The notes: generated by a model not told the origin, from the sequence alone. A stretch of DNA of 6,017 nucleotides from Planctomycetaceae bacterium (GCA_003455945.1 DMPQ01000426.1:1-6017); one strand, 5' to 3'; counted from the first letter of the stretch, positions 1 through 6,017 are shown. Made by a program: numbers and translations.

Positions 1-6
1 CACCAA

Positions 7-51
7 GTGGCCCCGGGCTCTCCGAGCCCGAGGTCGGGTTCGCTCGGCCAC
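7..51. other. GC-rich structured element downstream of the sigma gene
   Basis: An outer stem GTGGCC (7-12) / GGCCAC (46-51) encloses a perfect 7-bp hairpin, CGGGCTC (14-20) / GAGCCCG (24-30), with a 3-base loop. It begins about 80 bases beyond the sigma stop codon. There is no T tract on either strand, so it is not a textbook intrinsic terminator. It may help end or stabilise the kinase-sigma transcript, or belong to a gene outside the window. The flanking sequence in 1-133 holds no supported gene. Confidence 0.35.
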
Positions 52-95
52 CGTTCCCACGTCGAAGCTCATCCGGCAGCCCGGCGACCCCTGGC

Positions 96-116
96 CTCGG
101 CCACGGAGCGGCCGGG
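96..116 (-). terminator. Possible weak terminator hairpin after the sigma gene
   Basis: A 7-bp stem pairs 96-102 with 110-116 (core CGGCC/GGCCG, one G-U pair) around a 7-base loop, about 18 bases past the sigma stop codon. No U-rich run follows on the minus strand, so intrinsic termination is doubtful. The position after the last gene of the unit is the main argument. Confidence 0.25.
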
Positions 117-133
117 CCCACGTTCGCGGCGAG

Positions 134-733
134 TCAATCGACCGACCGATCGTCGCGGTGATCTTCGAGGTGGGACTTGAGCCAGGCTCGGGCGTAGACC
201 CAGCGGCGATTGGCGGTCGCCCGCGAGATACCTTGGAGCGATGCGATCTCGGCGAGGCTATTGCCGCCGAAGTAGTGCAGCTTCACGATCTCGGCGGCTT
301 GCGCATCGACGGCGGCCAAGGCGTCCAGCGATTCGTGGACGGCGAGCAACTCCTCCGGCCGCTCGACCTGGATGTAGTCCAGATCGAGCCGCTCCCGTTT
401 TCGGTCGCCGCCTCGCCGACGGGTCAGCTTGCGTCGGGCCGAGTCGACCAGAATATGGCGCATCGCCTCGGCCGCCGCGACGAAGAATCCCCCTCGCGAT
501 CGGAATCGGGCTTCGGCGTGAGGGCCGACCAGTCGGACATACGCCTCGTTGACCAACGCGGTCGGCTCGAGCGTATTCCCTGCCTTCTCGTCCGATAGGC
601 GTCGTTTCGCCAGTCGGCGCAGTTCGTCGTAGACCAGCGGGAAGAGTTCGCGTGCCGCTTCGCCGTCCCCCGCCTCCAATCGATCGAGCAGCAGCGTGAC
701 GTTGCTGATCGGAAGCGGCTCACGATCGGTCAT
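134..733 (-). CDS. ECF-type RNA polymerase sigma factor (PF07638/TIGR02999-like)
   Basis: This 199-residue protein should bind core RNA polymerase and direct it to a dedicated promoter set in the cytoplasm. Region 2 spans about residues 28-105 and contains PLVYDELRRLA (32-42), EPTALVNEAYVRL (56-68) and AAEAMRHILVDSARR (87-101), all typical of the planctomycete-rich Sigma70_ECF family. A basic linker (RKLTRRRGGDRKR, 101-113) follows. Region 4 covers about 130-190, with a helix-turn-helix at SLAEIASLQGISRATANRRW (159-178) and the family-typical YARAWL. Length is normal for the family, with no extra C-terminal domain. The ATG at 733 is chosen because GGGAG lies 7 bases upstream and the N-terminus matches the family; the next Met is residue 91. 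The gene overlaps the end of the upstream kinase gene by 14 bases, which suggests co-transcription and coupled translation. The acidic residues usual at the start of region 2.2 are mostly absent (EPTA instead of a DAED-like motif). Family assignment is confident; target promoters are unknown. Confidence 0.95.
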   Translation of the reverse strand: MTDREPLPISNVTLLLDRLEAGDGEAARELFPLVYDELRRLAKRRLSDEKAGNTLEPTALVNEAYVRLVGPHAEARFRSRGGFFVAAAEAMRHILVDSARRKLTRRRGGDRKRERLDLDYIQVERPEELLAVHESLDALAAVDAQAAEIVKLHYFGGNSLAEIASLQGISRATANRRWVYARAWLKSHLEDHRDDRSVD

Positions 734-3700
734 CTTCCGTCTCCCGCATGGCGCGATCCGACTCGTCCCGCAGCAACTTCCACTGCGCCTTTATCGTCCA
801 GGCGATCTTGGAGAAGGCACCCGGCGCGGCCATTCGTTCGGCAACCATTCGCTCCGCCTCGTCCGCCCATCGCCGAGCCGCCTCGTGATTTCCCGATTCC
901 GCTTCGACCGATGCCAGAAGGTATCGGGTTTCGATCCCAGTCCCCGGCTGATCGGGCTTCTCGAGCTCGATCAGCTTCGACAGCGTCTCGCGAGCAAGAT
1001 CCAAGTCGCCTCGACGCAAGTAGAGCGCCCCCAGTTCGACGCCGATCAACGTCTCCCCTCCCGCCTTTCGATAAAGCGCCAGGAGCGCATCGAAATCGCG
1101 AAACGCCGACGGTGCCATGCAGGCAGTCCAGACGACCAGACTCGCCGTATTCGGATCGTTCGACTCGGCAAAGCGTTCGAGCAGCTTCCGACAGAGCTGC
1201 TGATGTCCCGCCACGTCGCCGACCGTCAGTCGACTCAGGCCCGCCAAATAGAACAGCGAGACGTCGCTCCGCTCGAGAATCTCTCGTTCGATCGCATCGG
1301 GCCAATCCGTTCCGAACGTCGGCGCTCGATCGAAGCGGATCTCGGCCTCACAGACTTCGCGTACCCAGGCATCGCGAATCGATCGAGCGTCGAGCGGCGC
1401 ATCGAGCGGCATGGCCTGCGACGGGAATCGACCGAGGAACTCTTCATAGTGCCGCAGTGTCTGCTTCAGAGCGTCCGTGTCCGCGGCACCGTCAGGTTCG
1501 GCGAGCCCACGGACATGACGTTCCACTTGGTCCTGCACCTTCAGAGTTTCGAGCGAGAGCCTGCGGTACCAGTCAACCGAATCGGAATCGGCCTCGCCTG
1601 CGTCACGCGATAGCGTCTCGATCGCCGCCGCCAGCGCCTCCGGCAGCTCGGACGACTCGGCGGAGCGAGCGATACGGTGCGTCAGAACGAAGTGAAGTTC
1701 GTTCTCGAACGAACGCCGATCGCGAGGCTCGAGTCGGCCCGCATGTCGATCGAGCAAACGCAATCCCGTCCGTCCGACCTCCAGCGCGATCCGATCGTCG
1801 GCGATGGCGTCGACACTCCGGATGACCGCTTCGATCCGGTCGCCGATCGAGCTCGGCGATTCGACTTCGGGAGCCAGCCACAGCTCCAGCATCGCGAACA
1901 GGTCGAGCGATGACGGGTTGCCGACATCCTCCAGCCGGCGCAGCAGGCGCTCCAGGTGCGGTCGAACCGCATCGCCGGGAACCGAACGACGCAACCGATC
2001 GACCGCCTCGTCCGAACGAAAGCGATCGAATACCGCACCGTGAGTCGGTAGCGCCGAACCGAGCGCCGAGGCACCTGGTTCCGCCGGCCCGAACAGGACG
2101 ACCGAACGATCGACCGTTCCGGCCGCCAATTGCCTGCCGTCCGGACTCCAGCAAACCGACGAGAAGCCCGGCGTATCGGGGAGCGACAGGCGAAACAGCT
2201 CCTGCCCGGTCGCGACATCCCACAGACGCACCGTTCCGTCGAGGCTCGCGGAAGCGAGGCGAGTTCCGTCGGGCGAGAAGTCCAGTCCTCGAATGTCGGC
2301 GGAATGTCCGTTCAGGAAGACGATCGGTTCGAGTCGTTCGGGATCGCGAATCGAGATCGTCCCCTGATCGTTGCCGAGAGCGAAGACCAGTCCCGAGGGG
2401 TGCCAGTCGATACCGCCGTTGTCGAACGATTGCATCGTCGGATAGCCGACCGATCGTCCGTCGACATGCAGCAGGATCGGTTGCGATCGTCCTGCGGTGA
2501 GGAATCGCGAGGCGAGCGGATCCCAAGCCCCTCGCGTCATCGCGTGGACCGGATCGAGCGACCACTCCCGAAGCGGAGCGCCGGTCCTGCCGTCCAAGAG
2601 AATCGGCGGACTCCGATCGTCTCCCGCTACCACGCGTGAGCCGTCGGGACTCCATGCCGAATACGCTCGATACGTCGTCGCTTTGCGCAGCCGCTGGAAT
2701 CCGATCGCCGTCCGAGGGTCGCCCACTTGCCACTGTCCGCCGTCAAGAGCCTGGACGATCAGCGTCGAGTCGGGCGTCCAACGAAACCCTCGACCTCGTT
2801 CGTTGATCGCCGTTCCGAGCGGGCGCAACGTCGTGCCGTCGAGCAGCGCCATGCTTCCGATCCACCGCCCCCCGAAGTCCACGAGTCCGTTGACGTAGAT
2901 CCGCCTGCCGTCCGGCGACCATTGCAGTTCGTCGACGGTCCCGGGGAGCGTGACTCGGCGGAACGTCTTGGGCGAGTCATCGATCGCGATGATCCGAACG
3001 CCGCTGTTCGATGCCACGGCCATCGTCGATCCGGATCGGTCGATCGAAACGTCGACCAGCGGCTCGTCGGCCGGAAACCAGACTCTCTCGACCTGCCCGG
3101 TCTCGACATCCCACAAGCGCGCCGTTCGGTCCCGGGCGACCGAGATGCAGCGTCGGTCGTCGACCCACGCCAAGTCGGTGATGCCGGACGAATGCCCCTC
3201 CAGAACGATCGCCTCAGAATCATCGGGTGAGGCGATCCGGACCTTGCGACCTTCGCCGGTCGCCAGGAGGGCGCCGGACGGATTCCACGCCACCGCATCG
3301 CCGATCACGTCACTTAGATAATCCAACTCGCGGGTCGAACGATCGGTGACGTCGAGCACCAGTCGCTTTCCGAGTCGGAGTCCGACCAGCAGTCGCTCCT
3401 GGTCGGGATGCCAATCCAGAGCTTCGAGTAGGTCCATTTCGTCAGCCGAGCGGATGGCGACGGTCGTCCGCGTCTGAAGATCGACGATCGCGATGTCCCC
3501 CGATCGCAATCCGATCGCGATGCGTCGACCGTCCGAACTCCAGGCCATCCCACCGACTCGACGGCCGTCAGGCTTCAGCGAACGATGGTCGATCGGTTGG
3601 CTTCGCCAGACTCGGCGGCCGTCGCTCCGATCGAGCACGATCAGCTCGCCGAAATCGTGCGTTCCGAGCGCAAGCTGCGTGCCGTCCGGCGACCAACTCA

Positions 3701-5549
3701 ACTCGTCGATCTGAACCTGGACATCGAAACGAGCCAGGCGTTCGAGCGACTTCGAGTCGCGGATCTCGACCAGACCGGTCTCGGTCAACACCGCCAGTTC
3801 GTCGGCGACAGGACTGAAGGCCAAGCGCCGGCGAGGCACTTCACCGTCGAGCGCCGCGGGACGGTTCGACGCGTCGCGGGCGCATCGTTCCAGGTAGTGC
3901 CATTCCCACCCCCGGTAGTCGACTTCGCCCGAGGCAGGAACCGATCCGCGAAGCAGTGCATCGATCCGACCGAAGTTCCGTTCTTCGAGTGCCGTTCGCA
4001 AGGAGGCCAGTTCCGCGACATAGAGGTTCCATCGTGCGAGACGCACTGCCGCTTCCGCCTGTTCCCTCAGGCCGCGTTCGCTTTCGGCGGCCAGAGCGGC
4101 CTGTGCCGCGGAGTCTTCCGCCGCTTGTCGCAGTTCTCGCTGCTTCGATTCGGCCAGGCTGACGGCATCCAGGGCCCGGCGCGTTCGAGTCTGTTCGACG
4201 GTGACCAGCGCCAGTTGCTCCCCCAAGTCGTGCTCGGCGCGGATTGCGCGAGCCGCCTGCGAGACGCTCACCACGGTGCCGACGACCAGAGAAACCGCCA
4301 GCAGCGATGCCGAGACGATCAGTCGTCGATGCCGACGACAGAACTTGCCCGCGAGGTATCGGTACGAGGGGGGACAGGCAAGAACGGGAACGTCGTCGAG
4401 GTAGCGACGCAGATCCTCGGCCAGTTCCGACGGCGTCTGATAGCGGCGATTGCGATCGCGCGCAAGCGCCTTGAGCGAGATCCAGTCGAGCTCGTTGCGG
4501 ATCGTCTTGGGGAGCTCGCGCTCGTCCAGTCCGCGCGTCTCGGCGACCGTCGACTGTTCCGCCTTCGGCAGCGTGGTGATCCGCTGGCTGGGTCGAGGCG
4601 GGTCTTCCTCGCGAATGATCCGTCGCATCTCGTCGAACCCCGAACCCAACAATCGTTCTCGCTCGAAAGGGAGTTTTCCGGAGAGCAGCTCGTAGAGCAG
4701 GACTCCCAAGGAATAGATGTCGCTGCGGGTGTCGATATCGATGCCGCTCAGTTCGAGCTGCTCGGGACTCATGTACAGCGGCGTGCCGAGGACCTGATGG
4801 AGGGCGGTATAGACCGCCTGCTCGGCGATCGGCGTGTGCAACGCTTTCGCGACGCCGAAGTCGATCACCTTGACGACCGGCTTGCCGTCGTTGAGCGTCA
4901 CCAGAATGTTGCTCGGCTTCAGGTCGCGATGAATGATCCCCTTCTGGTGCGCGTGCTGGACGGCGGCGCAGACGTCCCGAAACAGTCGCAACCGATCGTC
5001 GATGCTCGCCTTGGCCTGATCGCAGTAGGCGGTGATCGCCATACCTCGTACCAGTTCCATGACGAAGTAGGGGAGCCGACCGGAAGTCGTTCCCGCATCG
5101 AACACCTTGGCGATGTGAGGATGGTCCATCAACGCCAGCGCCTGACGTTCCGCTTCGAAGCGGGCGATGACCGACTTGGAGTCCATTCCCGGCTTGATGA
5201 CCTTCAGCGCGACCTTCCGCGCGATCGGCTCGGACTGAAGCGCGACGTAGACGACTCCCATTCCCCCTTCGCCGATCTGCTCCATCAGGCGATAGCGACC
5301 GATCTGCCGCCCGACGTCGATCGCATCGATCGAATCGGCCGTACTGAGATCGAGCGCCGGCGCCTGCATGAAGTCGTCACTCGACGACGCGTTTCGCAAC
5401 AACCGCAGAACGCGATCCTTCAGCGCTGCGCGACCCTTGCAAGCCCGATCGAGGTAGGCGTCGCGGCGATCGGGCGGCAGCTCCAGAGCGGCGGCCAGCA
5501 ACTCGCTTTCGTTCGGTTCCGTCTCGGCATTTCCCGACATCGGAGTCAT
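720..5549 (-). CDS. Membrane-anchored Ser/Thr protein kinase with WD40 repeats and helical C-terminal tail
   Basis: This 1609-residue receptor-like kinase should phosphorylate Ser/Thr on cytoplasmic partners. An N-terminal helical region (15-63, ELLAAALELPPDRRDAYLDR) is typical of planctomycete kinases. The kinase domain covers about 86-384 and looks active: glycine loop IGEGGMGVVY (92-101), ATP-binding Lys116, helix-C Glu134, HRDLKPSN (207-214, catalytic Asp209), DFG (230-232), GTPLYMSPEQ (255-264) and RSDIYSLG (275-282). CRRHRR (404-409) precedes one transmembrane helix (410-429), so by the positive-inside rule the rest should lie outside the cytoplasm. A probable coiled coil (about 433-505) and a GWEWHYLERC motif (547-556) lead into fourteen WD40-like repeats (about 572-1155). 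The remaining 450 residues look alpha-helical, with TPR-like character near 1505-1570. The ATG at 5549 has no clear Shine-Dalgarno; an ATG nine bases downstream is an alternative. The sigma factor gene overlaps its 3' end and is a likely partner. The ligand and substrates are not evident. Confidence 0.96.
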   Translation of the reverse strand: MTPMSGNAETEPNESELLAAALELPPDRRDAYLDRACKGRAALKDRVLRLLRNASSSDDFMQAPALDLSTADSIDAIDVGRQIGRYRLMEQIGEGGMGVVYVALQSEPIARKVALKVIKPGMDSKSVIARFEAERQALALMDHPHIAKVFDAGTTSGRLPYFVMELVRGMAITAYCDQAKASIDDRLRLFRDVCAAVQHAHQKGIIHRDLKPSNILVTLNDGKPVVKVIDFGVAKALHTPIAEQAVYTALHQVLGTPLYMSPEQLELSGIDIDTRSDIYSLGVLLYELLSGKLPFERERLLGSGFDEMRRIIREEDPPRPSQRITTLPKAEQSTVAETRGLDERELPKTIRNELDWISLKALARDRNRRYQTPSELAEDLRRYLDDVPVLACPPSYRYLAGKFCRRHRRLIVSASLLAVSLVVGTVVSVSQAARAIRAEHDLGEQLALVTVEQTRTRRALDAVSLAESKQRELRQAAEDSAAQAALAAESERGLREQAEAAVRLARWNLYVAELASLRTALEERNFGRIDALLRGSVPASGEVDYRGWEWHYLERCARDASNRPAALDGEVPRRRLAFSPVADELAVLTETGLVEIRDSKSLERLARFDVQVQIDELSWSPDGTQLALGTHDFGELIVLDRSDGRRVWRSQPIDHRSLKPDGRRVGGMAWSSDGRRIAIGLRSGDIAIVDLQTRTTVAIRSADEMDLLEALDWHPDQERLLVGLRLGKRLVLDVTDRSTRELDYLSDVIGDAVAWNPSGALLATGEGRKVRIASPDDSEAIVLEGHSSGITDLAWVDDRRCISVARDRTARLWDVETGQVERVWFPADEPLVDVSIDRSGSTMAVASNSGVRIIAIDDSPKTFRRVTLPGTVDELQWSPDGRRIYVNGLVDFGGRWIGSMALLDGTTLRPLGTAINERGRGFRWTPDSTLIVQALDGGQWQVGDPRTAIGFQRLRKATTYRAYSAWSPDGSRVVAGDDRSPPILLDGRTGAPLREWSLDPVHAMTRGAWDPLASRFLTAGRSQPILLHVDGRSVGYPTMQSFDNGGIDWHPSGLVFALGNDQGTISIRDPERLEPIVFLNGHSADIRGLDFSPDGTRLASASLDGTVRLWDVATGQELFRLSLPDTPGFSSVCWSPDGRQLAAGTVDRSVVLFGPAEPGASALGSALPTHGAVFDRFRSDEAVDRLRRSVPGDAVRPHLERLLRRLEDVGNPSSLDLFAMLELWLAPEVESPSSIGDRIEAVIRSVDAIADDRIALEVGRTGLRLLDRHAGRLEPRDRRSFENELHFVLTHRIARSAESSELPEALAAAIETLSRDAGEADSDSVDWYRRLSLETLKVQDQVERHVRGLAEPDGAADTDALKQTLRHYEEFLGRFPSQAMPLDAPLDARSIRDAWVREVCEAEIRFDRAPTFGTDWPDAIEREILERSDVSLFYLAGLSRLTVGDVAGHQQLCRKLLERFAESNDPNTASLVVWTACMAPSAFRDFDALLALYRKAGGETLIGVELGALYLRRGDLDLARETLSKLIELEKPDQPGTGIETRYLLASVEAESGNHEAARRWADEAERMVAERMAAPGAFSKIAWTIKAQWKLLRDESDRAMRETEDDRS
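741..745 (-). promoter_or_regulatory. Shine-Dalgarno sequence for the sigma factor gene
   Basis: On the minus strand GGGAG lies 7 bases before the ATG at 733. It sits inside the last codons of the kinase gene, so ribosomes finishing the kinase pass over it. It supports the chosen sigma start and translational coupling. Confidence 0.65.
2085..3836 (-). repeat. Fourteen WD40-like repeats, probably two seven-bladed propellers (within the kinase gene)
   Basis: The kinase tail carries fourteen copies of a W/F-S-P-D-G-like strand motif, starting at residues 578, 619, 670, 713, 755, 795, 836, 877, 924, 966, 1009, 1049, 1091 and 1134. Spacing is mostly 40-43 residues, with 51 and 47 at two places. 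Only two repeats are fully canonical, with both GH and WD dipeptides: about 783-818 (EGHSSGITDLAW ... RLWDVETG) and 1079-1115 (NGHSADIRGLDF ... RLWDVATG). Each is sixth in its set of seven, and the two sets are offset by about 296-299 residues. WD40 propellers are protein-binding scaffolds; after a transmembrane helix they probably form the sensing or docking part of the receptor (inference). Confidence 0.85.
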
Positions 5550-5807
5550 CCGGCAGAAGAATCGTCGTTCGTGGTCGGCGTCCGCCCGATGCGCCCTCGT
5601 CGCGGCAGCGACCTACGCCTCGTCGGTCCGGGAGGTGACCGCCGAGCCGCCGAAGAGAGCGCGGACGTGGCGGCAAGGACAAGGGCGCGAACGCGGCCCC
5701 CTTCGTCTCGAGACGTTCGCGATTTTCGGGGAAATCCCGTTCCCGCAGTAGCACGGGTGCCGGAGCGCCGCGAGCTCCATCGCTGCCGCCTTCGACCATG
5801 ACGGTCG

Positions 5808-5846
5808 TTTTCGGCCGGACGCATGCCGTTTGCCGGCTGCCGAAAA
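5808..5846. promoter_or_regulatory. Inverted repeat, possible operator or leader structure
   Basis: TTTTCGGC (5808-5815) and GCCGAAAA (5839-5846) form a perfect 8-bp inverted repeat with a 23-base spacer. The spacer holds a smaller stem, GCCG (5825-5828) / CGGC (5834-5837). No T run follows on either strand, so a terminator is unlikely. It lies about 260 bases upstream of the kinase start and 125 upstream of the plus-strand gene. Confidence 0.3.
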
Positions 5847-5911
5847 GAATGCGAAACGGCGAGACAGATCGGATCGGAATCACGCCCTCGTCAGTGAGAC
5901 CGCGACATCGA

Positions 5912-5943
5912 CGGTCGATCGGCTCGGCGAACGAGCCCGACCG
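5912..5943 (+). promoter_or_regulatory. Bulged 12-bp hairpin in the leader of the plus-strand gene
   Basis: CGGTCG (5912-5917) pairs with CGACCG (5938-5943), and GGCTCG (5921-5926) pairs with CGAGCC (5932-5937). The three bases 5918-5920 form a bulge and GCGAA (5927-5931) is the loop. The structure ends 15 bases before the Shine-Dalgarno sequence and 27 before the ATG of the following gene. With no T run it is more likely a 5' leader structure or an operator than a terminator. Confidence 0.4.
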
Positions 5944-5958
5944 CTCACCTTACGAGAC

Positions 5959-5963
5959 AGGAG
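5959..5963 (+). promoter_or_regulatory. Shine-Dalgarno sequence of the right-hand gene
   Basis: AGGAG lies 7 bases before the ATG at 5971. It is the clearest ribosome binding site in the window and is the main support for calling a gene at the right edge. Confidence 0.75.
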
Positions 5964-5970
5964 ACCGAAC

Positions 5971-6017
5971 ATGAGTCATCGAATCGACGATCGGCGCTCG
6001 CTCTACCGGAGCGTGAG
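5971..6017 (+). CDS. Start of an unidentified gene, cut by the window edge
   Basis: Only the first fifteen codons and two bases are present, reading MSHRIDDRRSLYRSV. The frame is open to the edge and is preceded by AGGAG at good spacing. It is transcribed away from the kinase gene. No signal peptide or domain can be recognised in so few residues, and I do not assign a function. Confidence 0.6.
   Translation, partial: MSHRIDDRRSLYRSV

Larger units (their letters stand above)
5550..5970. other. Intergenic region between divergent genes
   Basis: These 421 bases separate the start of the kinase gene (minus) from the start of the plus-strand gene at 5971, so promoters for both directions should lie here. 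I could not pick a convincing -35/-10 pair on either strand. The region holds two inverted repeats (5808-5846 and 5912-5943). Open frames here are arginine-rich, lack a ribosome binding site and show weaker third-position GC bias than the kinase gene, so none is called as a gene. Confidence 0.6.

Noticed and set aside
1..51. Resemblance of GGGTTCGCTCGGCCACC to the T arm and 3' end of a tRNA, and of the reverse strand to a D arm.
   Set aside because: The T stem and loop do not have the correct lengths, and no anticodon arm or acceptor stem can be built.
1..72. An ATG at 72 on the minus strand, open for 24 codons to the left edge, possibly the next gene of the unit.
   Set aside because: No ribosome binding site, arginine-rich noise-like translation, and the frame overlaps the structured element at 7-51.
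158..598. A plus-strand open frame opposite the sigma gene, open from the left edge.
   Set aside because: It is the antisense shadow of a confidently identified sigma factor and encodes nothing recognisable.
3585..5801. A 738-codon open frame on the plus strand opposite the kinase gene.
   Set aside because: It is antisense to a gene with clear kinase motifs and a membrane helix. Long antisense frames are expected in GC-rich DNA where stop codons are rare, and its translation shows no recognisable domain.
5546..5824. A 92-codon minus-strand frame whose stop overlaps the kinase start as ATGA, suggesting a coupled upstream gene.
   Set aside because: The product is very arginine-rich and low in complexity, has no ribosome binding site, and shows weaker third-position GC bias than the kinase gene. 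The ATGA overlap is probably chance.
5830..5858. TTGCCG with a GAAACG 17 bases later as a housekeeping-type promoter.
   Set aside because: The -10 match to TATAAT is too poor, and the -35 lies inside the inverted repeat; no basis to prefer it over chance.
5377..5883. A 168-codon minus-strand frame running into the kinase gene in another frame.
   Set aside because: It overlaps the kinase N-terminal coding sequence out of frame, is arginine-rich, and has no recognised domain or ribosome binding site.
1..6017. Search for mobile elements, CRISPR arrays, long direct repeats or integration sites.
   Set aside because: No transposase, integrase, spaced direct repeats or terminal inverted repeats were seen; the only repeated DNA is within the WD40 coding region and is explained by protein repeats.

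Overview
The window looks like part of a chromosome from a GC-rich planctomycete (Planctomycetota). The base composition is clearly GC-rich. The two complete genes are of types expanded in that phylum: an ECF-type sigma factor of the PF07638/TIGR02999 kind, and a very large Ser/Thr protein kinase that carries a membrane segment, WD40 repeats and a helical tail on one chain. The assignment comes from remembered family features, not a search.

Layout from left to right. Positions 1-133 hold no supported gene but contain two GC-rich hairpins just past the sigma gene's stop codon. Positions 134-733 (minus) encode the 199-residue sigma factor. Positions 720-5549 (minus) encode a 1609-residue receptor-like kinase: N-terminal helical region, complete Hanks-type kinase domain, one transmembrane helix, coiled coil, fourteen WD40-like repeats and a C-terminal alpha-helical/TPR-like region. 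Positions 5550-5970 are a 421-base intergenic region with two inverted repeats. At 5971 a new plus-strand gene begins behind a good Shine-Dalgarno sequence and runs off the right edge, so the intergenic region must serve divergent genes.

The kinase and sigma genes form one minus-strand transcription unit. The kinase is read first, and its last codons overlap the sigma start by 14 bases, with the sigma ribosome binding site inside the kinase coding sequence. The simplest model (inference) is a membrane kinase that senses something through an extracytoplasmic WD40/TPR tail and passes the signal to the co-translated sigma factor. No anti-sigma factor gene is visible in the window. The sigma factor lacks most of the usual acidic residues at the start of region 2.2 and has a threonine there, which fits control by phosphorylation but does not prove it.

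The most notable observations are the kinase-sigma overlap with this gene order, the apparent tandem duplication of a seven-bladed propeller, a bulged 12-bp hairpin in the leader of the right-hand gene, and a strong excess of the palindrome CGATCG across the window.
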